DNA from: Microbulbifer celer
Lineage (GTDB): Bacteria > Pseudomonadota > Gammaproteobacteria > Pseudomonadales > Cellvibrionaceae
Direction: 5' to 3'
DNA: 64,000 bases
NCBI RefSeq assembly: GCF_020991125.1
Contig: NZ_CP087715.1
Coordinates: forward strand, 2,631,501 to 2,695,500
Shown here: piece by piece, positions 36,311-46,194 of the stretch
Numbering within the stretch: position 1 is the stretch's first letter
Layout of the letters: each line of letters starts with the position of its first letter
Position numbers and translations under genes: made by a program
Notes under the pieces: model-generated
What the model was told of the DNA's origin: nothing
Databases searched by the model: none
The model's input: only the letters and a program-made list of their open reading frames with translations

Positions 36311-37429
36311 TCAACGTACCGGCCCGAAATATTTTTCTTTCAGATTGAATATCAGTCTGCTTTCGTAAGCGGCGATTACCTCGATGCTGATTGGCCGCGT
36401 CAGGTCACTGCCCCGAGGAAGAGCAAAGGCGTATTTATCCGGCTCAAAAAGTTTCCCTACCAGACGCACTCCCAGCCCGGGGTTCTGGAACGTAAAGTAA
36501 GCCAGTACCGGCGCATCGGCAACAAGCGCCTGCACTTCACCCGAGCGTAACCCTGAGACCGCTTGTTCAATGTCCTTGAACTCCCGCGTTTTGATCGCGT
36601 GGCGCACCATAGATTCCTGCGCAGTGCTACCTGCGAGCACACCGACCGTCTTGCCGGGCAGGTCCTGCAATCCATTAACCTGGCTGGTGAGTGCGAGGGA
36701 GGTCATCACGCTGGTGATGGAAGCGGTTATATACGAAACAACGGCCACGCCACATACCAGCCACAATCCGCCCCAGATCCTGCCTACCCAGCCAAACAGA
36801 TTTTTTCTTTCGACTCTGCCGGAAGTGACAATGGACATCACCGAATAGAAGCTTTCCGCGAGGCCATCTCGCCAACGAGAGGGAAATTCCGCGTCAAATC
36901 GCCTGTCAAACAACGTGAATAGCAAGGTGGCGGCAAAGATGACAGCGATCAACCACAAATATCCCGTCAGCAGTCCCGACCGGTGCAGACCGTGAAAAAT
37001 ATCCCCGATATTGGTTTTTTGATTCGTACTAACCATGACGCGCAAACCGGCGTCGAACCATGGTTGGGTAAAATCCACCTTGAGGGCGCGATCTTCCGTT
37101 ACCGTGAGGTTAGTCACGGCGACGTCTATTTTCCCCTGCTCGGTGTCCCCCATCAGCGAAGGCAGATCCGAATAAACGCGATAGATGGATTTCAGGTTCC
37201 GCTCTCGCGCAATTTCCTGCCAGAGATCTATGGCCATGCCGGTATAGACCTCCCCCTCTTCCATGACAAAGGGCGGACTGAGGTACAACCCCACCTGTAC
37301 CGTTCTCACTTCAGAGGCACCCTGATCGCCGCCCTGCGACGCAGAGTCCGCCTGCCCGAGCGCTTGCCCGTGGAAAGCGCCGCAAAGCAGAAAAATATGA
37401 AATAAAAAAGCGAACGAGCGAGCCAACAT
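36311..37429 (-). CDS. Glutamate-receptor-like ligand-gated channel (GluR0-type)
   Basis: 372 residues from ATG 37429 after a signal peptide. Domain order: first lobe of a periplasmic solute-binding fold (about 35-135, VGLYLSPPFVMEEGEVYTGMAIDLW), membrane helix (GYLWLIAVIFAATLLFTLF), pore loop (ESFYSVMSIVTSGRVERKN), second membrane helix (WGGLWLVCGVAVVSYITASITSVMT), then the second lobe (VNGLQDLPGKTVGVLAGSTAQESMV to the end). This is the bacterial ionotropic glutamate receptor layout. The pore lacks the TVGYGD potassium filter and has TSGR instead. Ligand is likely an amino acid. Confidence 0.85.
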   Translation of the reverse strand: MLARSFAFLFHIFLLCGAFHGQALGQADSASQGGDQGASEVRTVQVGLYLSPPFVMEEGEVYTGMAIDLWQEIARERNLKSIYRVYSDLPSLMGDTEQGKIDVAVTNLTVTEDRALKVDFTQPWFDAGLRVMVSTNQKTNIGDIFHGLHRSGLLTGYLWLIAVIFAATLLFTLFDRRFDAEFPSRWRDGLAESFYSVMSIVTSGRVERKNLFGWVGRIWGGLWLVCGVAVVSYITASITSVMTSLALTSQVNGLQDLPGKTVGVLAGSTAQESMVRHAIKTREFKDIEQAVSGLRSGEVQALVADAPVLAYFTFQNPGLGVRLVGKLFEPDKYAFALPRGSDLTRPISIEVIAAYESRLIFNLKEKYFGPVR

Positions 37430-37997
37430 TGAATATCCAACACTGCCTTTCGGATAAACAAAGGATAGAACAAGCAGAAGGAGAGAAGCTGGCGGGGTGG
37501 ACGGTGTCGATGGCATTCAGACGGAAATCAGATAAGCGCACCTGCCTACCGAAAGCTACCGCCCATCCACTTATTTGAGTTTCCGGTTTCAATTCAACGA
37601 TCAGTGTCGCCGGAACCTTCCAACTTATTCTGGGTACGCGGTTCAAAGTCGCCGGCATCTTGGCGCTCGTGCAGTTACTCCGCGGGCTCCCCCCAGGTGC
37701 GATTGACCATACGTCCGCACTGTACCGGCGCACAGCAGCGATTTCCCGCTGGATGCACCAGCGCATTATTAGTAGTCGATTCCCCCCCCGGATGGCTAGC
37801 TTGGGATCCAGGTTCTACCTAACCAGAAAAAGGTAGAGCAGAAGCACCACCACCCTTAGATCCGGGCGCATGAATTGCTCACCACCGCCCCCCTCTTACC
37901 CATCCTAACCCGAGAATACTTCTGACTTTTCGCCTCAAGAGTTTCGACAAACGGCCGAAGATACAGCCCAGAATCCAGACAAATCCCAAAGGGCATC
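37430..37997. other. Intergenic region holding a yghU remnant and chemoreceptor promoter
   Basis: About 570 bp. The middle (37594-37765) is a decayed piece of a yghU gene described separately. The rest shows no gene. The 200 bp before the chemoreceptor start should contain its promoter; no site could be fixed. Confidence 0.5.
37594..37765 (-). pseudogene. Truncated, decayed copy of the yghU 3' end
   Basis: The minus strand reads [12 protein letters not shown], a stop codon, then LHERQDAGDFEPRTQNKLEG. This matches the C-terminus of the intact YghU-type protein at 39608-40480 ([19 protein letters not shown]..., [11 protein letters not shown]), with Gln replaced by a stop. About 85 bases near 37633-37718 are roughly 90% identical to 39646-39730. 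Further upstream a one-base deletion shifts the frame (GAAATCG...). Only about 55 codons of homology remain. Confidence 0.85.
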
Positions 37998-39641
37998 ATG
38001 TTAAGTCATTTCAAAATCGGGGCGCGCCTTGCGTTCGCGTTCGCACTGATCACCGGGTTGCTCGTCGCCGCCAGCCTGAGCGGTCTACTCATGCTATCCA
38101 AATTCAAACATTCGACAGACAACATGCTCAATGTGTATGTCGCGCTGGCGCTGAATGCCCAGCGGGCGACAACCCTCGCACTGGAAGAACGTCGATTTGA
38201 AAAAGATGTATTCATCAATATCAAATCGAAAGATCAGGTAAAAGTCTATTTCGAACGGTGGCAGGAAGCTGGAGTACAGCTTGAGGAAGTATTGAACGCA
38301 GGCCAGGCTCTCGCCTACGACGAAGAACTGTTGCAGCATTATGAAGCAGCTCGACAGGCATTGGCCGAGTACCAGCAAGGATTTGGCAATGTCCATCAAC
38401 GTATAGTGGCCGGACAACTGAGATCCACCAACGCCGCCAATGCCGACTTTGCCCAATACAAAGAAAGCGTTTACCAGATCGAATCAACCGCGAACGCCAT
38501 CAAAGAAAAAACCTCCGCGGATATGGCCAATGTCACCCTCACCCTCCGCCAAAATTACGAAAGTGCCATATTCTGGATCAAGGTAGTTGCACTTGCGGCC
38601 GTGGTGCTGGCGGCAGCACTTTCCGTCGTCATATCCAGAAGTATCACGCGTCCGTTGAATGCCGCCGTCGGCATTGCTCGCGATATCAGCCAGGGAGACC
38701 TGCGTCAGAAAATTACCATCAGTGGGCGCGACGAACCTGCCATGCTGTTGAGCGCCATGCGCGAGATGAGCAGCTCGCTGACCCAGCTGGTAGCCAACTT
38801 GAAAATGACAAGTGACTCGGTCAGCACTGGCGCAAACGAAATGTCCGCAGGTGCAGAAGAATTATCGACACGCACCGAGCAACAGGCCGCAGCACTGCAG
38901 GAAACTGCGGCCAGCATGGAAGAGTTTTCGGCCACTGCGCAGCAAAATGCCCAGGCCACAAAGAATGCCAACGAACTTGCCAGTACTGCCTCTGAACGCG
39001 CCCGGACTGGCGGGGAAGAGGTAAAAACCAGCGTATCCCTGATGCAGGAAATCGCTCAACGGTCCAACGAGATGAACAGCATTATTGAAGCCATCGACGG
39101 AATTGCCTTCCAGACCAATATTCTCGCGTTGAATGCATCCGTCGAGGCAGCCCGCGCCGGTGAGCAGGGAAGAGGTTTTGCCGTCGTCGCCGCCGAAGTA
39201 CGCAGCCTGGCCAGCAGCGCCGCCGAATCCTCCGGCAAGATCCGCGAGATGCTGCTGGAGACTCAGGAAATGATCAGCCGTTGTGCCACCCAGGCCAACC
39301 GCAGCGGCGAGACCATTGATCAAACCGTTTCGGCAATTCAAAACCTGGCGGCGTTAATGGACGAGGTTTCATCCGCTACTGGAGAGCAGATAAGCGGTAT
39401 CAGCCAGGTCACTACGGCCGTGTCCCAGATTGACGTAGCAACCCAGCAGAATGCTTCGCTAGTACAGGAATCCAGCGCAACCGCCCAAACTATGGCGGCA
39501 CAGGCACAGCAGCTTCTGACACTGATCAGCCGCTTCAAGATCATTGAAAATGAAGGTTCCGACGGGAAGCCGACAGCAGCACAGGCGCTGCCGGACGTTC
39601 AGCATCCTCAGCCCGCCGAAGAATCCCCGATCTTGTCCTGA
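37998..39641 (+). CDS. Methyl-accepting chemotaxis protein
   Basis: 547 residues. First membrane helix near 12-32 ([19 protein letters not shown]), a periplasmic four-helix-bundle sensor (about 33-190), a second helix ([23 protein letters not shown]), a HAMP domain, then the cytoplasmic signalling hairpin with [36 protein letters not shown]. No C-terminal NWETF-type pentapeptide, so it probably relies on other receptors for adaptation. The ligand is unknown. Its 3' end overlaps the convergent yghU by 34 bases. Confidence 0.94.
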   Translation: MLSHFKIGARLAFAFALITGLLVAASLSGLLMLSKFKHSTDNMLNVYVALALNAQRATTLALEERRFEKDVFINIKSKDQVKVYFERWQEAGVQLEEVLNAGQALAYDEELLQHYEAARQALAEYQQGFGNVHQRIVAGQLRSTNAANADFAQYKESVYQIESTANAIKEKTSADMANVTLTLRQNYESAIFWIKVVALAAVVLAAALSVVISRSITRPLNAAVGIARDISQGDLRQKITISGRDEPAMLLSAMREMSSSLTQLVANLKMTSDSVSTGANEMSAGAEELSTRTEQQAAALQETAASMEEFSATAQQNAQATKNANELASTASERARTGGEEVKTSVSLMQEIAQRSNEMNSIIEAIDGIAFQTNILALNASVEAARAGEQGRGFAVVAAEVRSLASSAAESSGKIREMLLETQEMISRCATQANRSGETIDQTVSAIQNLAALMDEVSSATGEQISGISQVTTAVSQIDVATQQNASLVQESSATAQTMAAQAQQLLTLISRFKIIENEGSDGKPTAAQALPDVQHPQPAEESPILS

Positions 39642-40480
39642 GTCCGCAGTTCAAAGTCGCTGGCATCGTGGCGCTCGTGCAGTTGCTCCGCGGGCTCGCC
39701 CCAGGTGCGGTTGACCATGCGTCCACGCTGAACCGCCGGTCGTTCGCCGATTTCTTTCACCCAACGGTTCAGATGTTTGTAGGTATGAGCCTCGAGAAAC
39801 TCCGCCGCGTCGTAAGCCTCGTTGTTCACCACCGCACCGTACCAGGGCCAGATAGCCATATCGGCAATGGTGTATTCGTGCCCGGCAATAAACGGATGAT
39901 TGGCGAGTTGTCGGTCCAGCACATCCATCTGCCGCTTCACTTCCATGGTGTAGCGATTGATGGGGTATTCGTATTTCTCCGGCGCGTAGGCATAGAAGTG
40001 CCCGAAACCCCCGCCGAGAAACGGCGCGGCGCCCATTTGCCAGAACAGCCAGTTCAATGCCTCGGTGCGCTGCTCCGGGGTATGCGGCAGGAAGGCGCCG
40101 AACTTTTCCGCCAGGTACAGCAGAATGGAACCGGACTCGAACACGCGGATTGGCGGTGTGGTGCTGTGGTCCACCATAGCCGGGATTTTGGAATTGGGAT
40201 TGGCTTCCACGAAGCCACTGCTGAACTGATCACCCTCGGTGATCCGGATCAGGTGGGCGTCATACTCCGCGCCCTCGTACCCCAGAGCCAACAGCTCCTC
40301 CAGCATGATGGTCGGCTTGACGCCGTTGGGTGTCGCCAGGGAGTACAGCTGCAGAGGGTGTTTGCCCACCGGCAGGTTTTTTTCGTGGGTGGCACCGGCT
40401 ACGGGGCGATTGATATTGGCAAACTGACCGCCGCTTTCCGCATCCCATTTCCACACCTTGGGTGGGGTATATTCCGACAT
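39608..40480 (-). CDS. yghU: YghU-type glutathione S-transferase
   Basis: 290 residues, as in E. coli YghU, a disulfide-bond reductase that uses two glutathione molecules. Start [13 protein letters not shown] at ATG 40480 with AGGAG seven bases upstream. The thioredoxin-like N-terminal half shows [19 protein letters not shown] and SKIPAMVDH...[12 protein letters not shown]; the helical half shows [15 protein letters not shown] and [14 protein letters not shown] broken copy of its 3' end lies beyond the chemoreceptor gene at 37594-37765. Confidence 0.93.
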   Translation of the reverse strand: MSEYTPPKVWKWDAESGGQFANINRPVAGATHEKNLPVGKHPLQLYSLATPNGVKPTIMLEELLALGYEGAEYDAHLIRITEGDQFSSGFVEANPNSKIPAMVDHSTTPPIRVFESGSILLYLAEKFGAFLPHTPEQRTEALNWLFWQMGAAPFLGGGFGHFYAYAPEKYEYPINRYTMEVKRQMDVLDRQLANHPFIAGHEYTIADMAIWPWYGAVVNNEAYDAAEFLEAHTYKHLNRWVKEIGERPAVQRGRMVNRTWGEPAEQLHERHDASDFELRTQDKIGDSSAG

Positions 40481-40620
40481 GGATTGCTCCTGTTGTTTGC
40501 AATTGTTTGCAGATACCAATAAATAATGACCTGGCAGGAGCATTTCGTTGATGCATCCCGCCCAGTACATCTATCAGCACAATAGGGTAATCCCGCCGGT
40601 GGCCGTATCACAAACCCCAG

Positions 40621-41187
40621 TCACACGTCGGGAAGGCAGGATTCCAGGTCCACTACCGTATCGTGAGCCTCCAGAGCTTCAATAACCTGCGGCAGTGGAT
40701 CGGCATAGATTTCCGGCAGATCCTGTTCACCCGTCTGTGAGGGCGTGTAGGCCAGGCGCTCCTGCGGCGGAACAAACTCACAGGCAATACCAGTTTTGTT
40801 GCCGCGGGGGTCCACGCGATACCAGCCGTAGGCCGGCAGAAATACCGCATTCAATCCGTGCAGGCAGAAACGACCACTCTCCTCCCCGATCAATAACCGC
40901 TGATAACAGAGCCCCGCGTGTAGACCGTTCGCGCGCAATAACGCCGCCAGCAGGTGGCTTTTCCCGAAACAGAAACCGGTGCCGGCTTGCAATACTTCGG
41001 AGGCCCGACAGGTTACCGGGCCTGCCTGGTGATCCCCGCTGTGGAGAATTTCATCGCGCACAAACTCAAAGCAATTTCTCGCGGTGCCAGAGCGCGCACC
41101 GGAAAGACAACGCAGCGCTTCTGCCTTGGCGAGGATCTGTGGATGTCCCCAGTCGATTGTGGTTGATTGTTGTAGATATTGTTCCAT
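40621..41187 (-). CDS. Transglutaminase-like protein
   Basis: 188 residues, no signal peptide. The transglutaminase-like (papain fold) triad is visible: C73 in GTGFCFGKSHLLAALLR, H110 in LHGLNAVFLP and D126 in YRVDPRGNKTG. It resembles the small bacterial transglutaminase-like family, which may act as protease or amidase; the substrate is unknown. It lies 20 bp downstream of the first GNAT gene on the same strand, so the three genes 42574-40621 may be one operon. Confidence 0.85.
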   Translation of the reverse strand: MEQYLQQSTTIDWGHPQILAKAEALRCLSGARSGTARNCFEFVRDEILHSGDHQAGPVTCRASEVLQAGTGFCFGKSHLLAALLRANGLHAGLCYQRLLIGEESGRFCLHGLNAVFLPAYGWYRVDPRGNKTGIACEFVPPQERLAYTPSQTGEQDLPEIYADPLPQVIEALEAHDTVVDLESCLPDV

Positions 41188-41207
41188 CGTCAGATTTTTT
41201 GCAGGAA

Positions 41208-41702
41208 TTAAAGGACAAGGGTCATGAACAGGCTGTTGGGGTCTTCTTTATAGTCGGCAAATGGCTCGCAGAACTCGAACCCGTGCCGGGCGTACAGACG
41301 GTGCGCCGGCTGGAAAAAGGCCATGGAGCCGGTCTCCAGGCTCAGCCGCGCGTATCCGCGGGCACGTGCCTCACTCAGGATATGCTGCAACATCGCGCTG
41401 CCCACGCCGCGACCACGCGCGGCGGCGCCGGTGCGCATAGACTTGATCTCGCCGTGCCCTGCCGTCAGCTCCTTGAGCGCGCCGCAGCCCACCAGAGTTC
41501 CTGCGCTGTAAATACTCCAGAAAGTGATATCCGGCTGACGCAGCCCTTCCAGATCCAGCGCGTGCTTGCTCTCCGGTGGCGACATGGCACGCATATCATC
41601 AATATGGTCCTGCAGAAATTGCGCAATGTCCTCTCCCGACAGATCATCCACTGCGATCTCAATCAAATCCGTCACCTGTAACCCCGGCTCCGACGCCTTC
41701 AA
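41208..41702 (-). CDS. GNAT N-acetyltransferase
   Basis: 164 residues, single GNAT domain. Motif A, which binds acetyl-CoA, is MRTGAAARGRGVGSAMLQHIL. The end YARHGFEFCEPFADYKEDPNSLFMTL is typical of the PaiA/YafP-like small-molecule acetyltransferases. The acceptor is unknown. It lies 11 bp after the next GNAT gene upstream, so the two are probably co-transcribed. Confidence 0.88.
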   Translation of the reverse strand: MKASEPGLQVTDLIEIAVDDLSGEDIAQFLQDHIDDMRAMSPPESKHALDLEGLRQPDITFWSIYSAGTLVGCGALKELTAGHGEIKSMRTGAAARGRGVGSAMLQHILSEARARGYARLSLETGSMAFFQPAHRLYARHGFEFCEPFADYKEDPNSLFMTLVL

Positions 41703-41713
41703 AACTGTAAACT

Positions 41714-42574
41714 TTACCCCAATTCGAAGGTGGTGACGCCAAAAACTTTATGGTGAGGGATATCGGGCACCGGCCCGGTATACATACGCGCGGTTTCAAA
41801 CACCTTCTGCATGCCATGGGCTGCCACCAGCTGCTTGGCGGCGGGGTTGGGCTCGGGAATATCAAGGAAGAAGGGCATCTCAGGGGCCAAACGCGCGGTA
41901 AGCCCGCCCAGCAGTTTTTCCGCGATAGAGGAAGATTCTGCAAACAGCGGACCAACCTTGTACCCCTCCCGGCAAGGACGCATCACCGCGTATCCGCACA
42001 GCTTACCCCCCGTCACAGCGCCCAGGGCAACGGCTCCGGGCTGCGCCACCCAGGACTTGAGGAACGCTTCGCGCCGAGCGGGAAACAGCTGGCGATCGTA
42101 ATCGGCAATTTCGGTCAATGTATGGCCAGCCAGAGGCGATAACGTCACCAGCTTGCCGGAGATGCTGCCGCTATCTACACGGCTTTGCGGGCCAGCGCCG
42201 CGATAGCGCACATTGCGCCAGGCGAGATGGAAGCCGGACTTGCGGTAGTTGGCCTGTTGCTCCACCACACCATCCAGGCCGATATTGCCGCCCTGCACCC
42301 GCGCCATCGCCGCCTGCCACAACTGCAGGCCATAGCCGCGCCCACGGTATTCGGGGGCCACGATATAGAACCCGAGAAAGCCGAAATCTGGCGGGTACTT
42401 CACCGCCGAGATACAGGCGATCGGCTTGTCACCAAGGCAGCCAACCATAAACCCCTTGGGATCCGTGACGTAGAAAGACTCCGCATCCCCCCGTCCCGGA
42501 TTCCACCCCTCATTGGCGGCCCATTCTACGGCAATATCAAGATCGGCCCGTGACATTGTGCGAATAGTGTACAT
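41714..42574 (-). CDS. GNAT acetyltransferase with C-terminal Acetyltransf_18-like domain
   Basis: 286 residues. The N-terminal GNAT domain has FLGFYIVAPEYRGRGYGLQLWQAAM (acetyl-CoA loop) and the substrate region YRKSGFHLAWRNVRY. The second half (from about 150) looks like a second, degenerate GNAT domain with ALGAVTGGKLCGYAVMRPCREGYKVGPLFAES. Two-domain proteins of this kind are widespread; substrate unknown. First gene of a possible three-gene operon with the second GNAT and the transglutaminase-like protein. Confidence 0.88.
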   Translation of the reverse strand: MYTIRTMSRADLDIAVEWAANEGWNPGRGDAESFYVTDPKGFMVGCLGDKPIACISAVKYPPDFGFLGFYIVAPEYRGRGYGLQLWQAAMARVQGGNIGLDGVVEQQANYRKSGFHLAWRNVRYRGAGPQSRVDSGSISGKLVTLSPLAGHTLTEIADYDRQLFPARREAFLKSWVAQPGAVALGAVTGGKLCGYAVMRPCREGYKVGPLFAESSSIAEKLLGGLTARLAPEMPFFLDIPEPNPAAKQLVAAHGMQKVFETARMYTGPVPDIPHHKVFGVTTFELG

Positions 42575-42909
42575 TTGCTATTTCCTTGCAGTGACTTTCC
42601 GGCCGTATAGACGATCAACTGGAAACCCGATGGCGCTATCGTACCAATTCCAGCGCATCGCTAAGTTTGCTTTTATCTAAAGACGTATAAAAGTTTATAT
42701 AGATATAGCGGCCTGCGTCAGATAAAATTGCAAGCAATTTCCAGACTTAAATTCTGACCGGTGCATTAAGTTGGTAAATATTCTAGTGCTTCTGGCTGTA
42801 CCTACGGGTTTATGCAAAAGCTCTCGGATAGCTTCTCCCTGCCGACGCCTATCATTGATGCTCCCCCAAACCGAAATAATATCTATTTGATATCAAGGAC
42901 GTAATCAAC
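42575..42909. other. AT-rich boundary upstream of the effector-like gene
   Basis: About 335 bp with no gene. Base composition changes to clearly A/T-rich near 42660-42790. It probably holds the promoters of the GNAT gene (leftward) and of the effector-like gene (rightward), and may mark the edge of acquired DNA. Confidence 0.45.
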
Positions 42910-43590
42910 ATGCCCGATATTGCTATACCCATCGTTTTTCCTGACTACACAATCGCCGTAAATACGCCTAGGGCTCGCATTAAAATTCCCGACCTACTTC
43001 CAGGCATCGATATTCTTCCTGATGACATTGAAATTCCGGAAACTCGAAATAAAGTACCTGAATTGGGGCATGCCGGGATACTGTTCATCAATGGATCCAC
43101 TGGCACCACGAAGTACTTCGAGTATGGTCGGTACGGACCCAAGGGAATTGTTCGAAAGCACACTATTAGGAATGTAAAGTATATTGGTGAGCACCCAGAA
43201 AAAAGTTCATTGACTTACGTATTAAGCCAGATATCAATCAAGGCCGGGCATGGTGGAAGGATTTCAGGGGCTTACATTGAAGTACCCGGTAAATATCAAG
43301 CAATGCTGGACAGAGCCAACAAGCGGCTACTGGAAAACAAAAACCCGTCCAGAAAACCATACGACTTGTTCAGCAATAGCTGTAATCATTTTATGAAACA
43401 GATCCTTGAAGCCGCCGACGTGTCTATGCCCTACATGGTCGACCCACGACCGAACTCATACATTGAGGAAATTCGTGCTCAGTTTAATGACCTCGACTAC
43501 TCTCGCGTAGAAAACACGGTATCTCTTGAAAATCCACCCACCTCGCTCGCAGCGATCAATCGGTCATTCATGCAGCCGGCAGCTGCGTAG
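42910..43590 (+). CDS. Putative antibacterial amidase effector, permuted papain-like fold
   Basis: 226 residues, no signal peptide. GHAGILFINGSTGTTKYFEYGRYG carries H54 and E71, and YDLFSNSCNHFMKQIL carries C158. His before Cys is the order of circularly permuted NlpC/P60-like (YiiX/LRAT-type) enzymes, which hydrolyse peptides or amides. The N-terminus is Pro/Ile-rich (IPIVFPDY, IKIPDLLPGIDILPDDIEIP). Small exported proteins of this type are known as type VI effectors. The gene next to it, 12 bases away, encodes a lipoprotein that would be the immunity factor. Effector function is inferred; no secretion genes are in the window. Confidence 0.68.
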   Translation: MPDIAIPIVFPDYTIAVNTPRARIKIPDLLPGIDILPDDIEIPETRNKVPELGHAGILFINGSTGTTKYFEYGRYGPKGIVRKHTIRNVKYIGEHPEKSSLTYVLSQISIKAGHGGRISGAYIEVPGKYQAMLDRANKRLLENKNPSRKPYDLFSNSCNHFMKQILEAADVSMPYMVDPRPNSYIEEIRAQFNDLDYSRVENTVSLENPPTSLAAINRSFMQPAAA

Positions 43591-43602
43591 AGAGGTAATC
43601 AA

Positions 43603-43956
43603 ATGCGATTCGCCCTTGCAGTACTCTGCTGTCTTGTAATTCTTACCGCGTGCTCGCTGGAAAAAGTACCCGCAACTGGTCCCGACGGATCTTGGTGGGT
43701 AGGTGGCTCTGATGGTGGTGTATTCGTAAAAATAACGGACGATGATAATCCGTCTGATAAATTCTACACCGGCACTATTTACTACGAATACGACCAATCT
43801 GTATGGTACCGAGGCGTATTCAAGCTCGTTGGCGATATTGAGTTTTCGCCGGAAAAACGCGACCAATATCTCGCGTGGGACGGAGAACGACTACATCTGA
43901 CTGGATCAAGCTATCTGGAGGCCACCGAGGACTTTCCCGGCAGCGAGCACGAGTAA
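43603..43956 (+). CDS. Small lipoprotein, putative immunity protein
   Basis: 117 residues. Lipobox LTAC with lipidated C17 after MRFALAVLCCLVI; Ser at +2 predicts the outer membrane. The mature part is acidic and aromatic (SWWVGGSDGGVFVKITDDD, YYEYDQSVWYRGVFKLVGD) and probably a small beta domain. It starts 12 bases after the effector-like gene with AGAGG before the ATG, so they are translated together. A periplasmic partner that neutralises a cell-wall amidase would have exactly this form. I do not recognise the family. Confidence 0.68.
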   Translation: MRFALAVLCCLVILTACSLEKVPATGPDGSWWVGGSDGGVFVKITDDDNPSDKFYTGTIYYEYDQSVWYRGVFKLVGDIEFSPEKRDQYLAWDGERLHLTGSSYLEATEDFPGSEHE

Positions 43957-44151
43957 CACCAGGTATTCAATAGCTAGAACAACACCACAACTTGACCTCA
44001 GCTTCGACAGAACACTGTCCAATCCTCGCAATCAAAGTCGATTACCACTACGGGAGCTCTGTACGTTCAACTTAGAGAGGGTCTCCAACGTTCTGTGTAT
44101 CACCGCACCGGGGGAAAAGGTGTCCCCGCTCAAAATGACTCGTGGGCATAG

Positions 44152-46194
44152 CGGTTCATCCCCACACATGTGGGGAACACGTTACCGGGGCGCGTTGCAC
44201 CAGTGCCTCGTACGGTTCATCCCCACGTATGTGGGGAACACTACGCCGACAATCCGCGCCTGTTTGAGGTGAGCGGTTCATCCCCACGCATGTGGGGAAC
44301 ACGCAGTCAGGTCGCGCTGCTGCCACTCGTGCAGCGGTTCATCCCCACGCATGTGGGGAACACGAGTTTATGCCGAATTTCGTTTTCATCTCAGGCGGTT
44401 CATCCCCACGCATGTGGGGAACACTTCCAATATTTCTGCCACGGTTTCCTCGTAGCCGGTTCATCCCCACGCATGTGGGGAACACTCTAAAACTCGCCTG
44501 ATCACTGTTGCAATGACCGGTTCATCCCCACGCATGTGGGGAACACTCGCGCTGTGCCCCGGTGAACTGCTGGAAAACCGGTTCATCCCCACGCATGTGG
44601 GGAACACATACCCTGGGGAAATCCCGAAACTTCTCGCCGCGGTTCATCCCCACGCATGTGGGGAACACGCCAATAGATCAAGTGACCCCATCAGAAACCC
44701 CCGGTTCATCCCCACGCATGTGGGGAACACACTAGCCATGGATCACCCCCTTAAATTTCCAGCGGTTCATCCCCACGCATGTGGGGAACACGATGTTGCG
44801 CTCGGTCGGCATATCTTCAGCCTCGGTTCATCCCCACGCATGTGGGGAACACTTAACCGACGATTGGCGGAGCAACGTCTGACTCGGTTCATCCCCACGC
44901 ATGTGGGGAACACCCGCTCAGACCGAGTTGAGCGCCGAACATACCCGGTTCATCCCCACGCATGTGGGGAACACCCGCTCAGACCGAGTTGAGCGCCGAA
45001 CATACCCGGTTCATCCCCACGCATGTGGGGAACACAAAGTCGATTGTAAAGTAGCGGGTTGGGAGACCGGTTCATCCCCACGCATGTGGGGAACACTTTG
45101 TCTTTCTTACCGGACGACTCTTTGTGGGCGGTTCATCCCCACGCATGTGGGGAACACTGGATGCAACGTTGTTGTCAGTTACCGGAAACCGGTTCATCCC
45201 CACGCATGTGGGGAACACAATACCTCGACCAGTGATTAACCCGATATACGCGGTTCATCCCCACGCATGTGGGGAACACACCCCGGACGGCCCACCGGTT
45301 ATTGATGCAACCGGTTCATCCCCACGCATGTGGGGAACACACGGGTGAGGCATGGACGAATTGTTAAAAATTCGGTTCATCCCCACGCATGTGGGGAACA
45401 CCTGTTCAAGTTGCGCTGCGAGCTCTGCCCGCTCGGTTCATCCCCACGCATGTGGGGAACACCAATGCCATCCCCAGAGGCGACAGTGCGGGCGCGGTTC
45501 ATCCCCACGCATGTGGGGAACACTACCGCTGGCTGGCCCCCCAGCTTTGCCATTTCGGTTCATCCCCACGCATGTGGGGAACACGCCCCACTGTTCGTAA
45601 TCAGCATACGCCCCGCCGGTTCATCCCCACGCATGTGGGGAACACAACGCCCGGGTTGGAACGTTTTAGCAGCGCATCGGTTCATCCCCACGCATGTGGG
45701 GAACACCCGGAGAACTGCAGCGCGAGGCCGTGAAAACGCGGTTCATCCCCACGCATGTGGGGAACACCGGCAGATACGCATACCGCCGTTTCCCAGATCC
45801 GGTTCATCCCCACGCATGTGGGGAACACGTCGTCCATCACTTGATCGTGCGCCTCGGCATCGGTTCATCCCCACGCATGTGGGGAACACCCGGCTGTCAG
45901 CGGTGAGCACATGATGGGCGCCGGTTCATCCCCACGCATGTGGGGAACACTGGTCCGCGGTATCACGCCGGAGGCATACCAGCGGTTCATCCCCACGCAT
46001 GTGGGGAACACACCACGCGCCAATCCGAAGTCTACGAGAACACCGGTTCATCCCCACGCATGTGGGGAACACGCTTGGTGCTCTTCTGGCCGGCCCTGCT
46101 GGCACGGTTCATCCCCACGCATGTGGGGAACACCCCTGGGCTTTCATATCTGGTTTGCTCATCAGCGGTTCATCCCCACGCATGTGGGGAACAC
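44152..46194 (-). CRISPR. Type I-E CRISPR array, 34 repeats and 33 spacers
   Basis: 29-base repeats starting CGGTTCATCCCCAC and ending GTGGGGAACAC on the plus strand. The complement (GTGTTCCCC...GATGAACCG) matches the I-E repeat form, so transcription runs leftward from the cas2 side. Spacers are 32 bases, except one of 33 (44669-44701). The two repeats farthest from cas2 (44152 and 44213) differ in the loop (CACACATG and CACGTATG), the decay expected at the old end. The two spacers at 44914-44945 and 44975-45006 are identical. Short frames inside the array are translations of the repeat only. Confidence 0.99.

Noticed and set aside
37311-37766. Minus-strand frame of 151 codons across the yghU remnant
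   Set aside because: It joins unrelated sequence through the frameshifted remnant; the homology is in another frame with a stop codon, so it is a pseudogene and not a gene.
44091-44120. Possible 35th, degenerate CRISPR repeat one unit beyond 44152
   Set aside because: The sequence at the expected position does not resemble the repeat; GGGG and CCCC runs nearby are too short to count.
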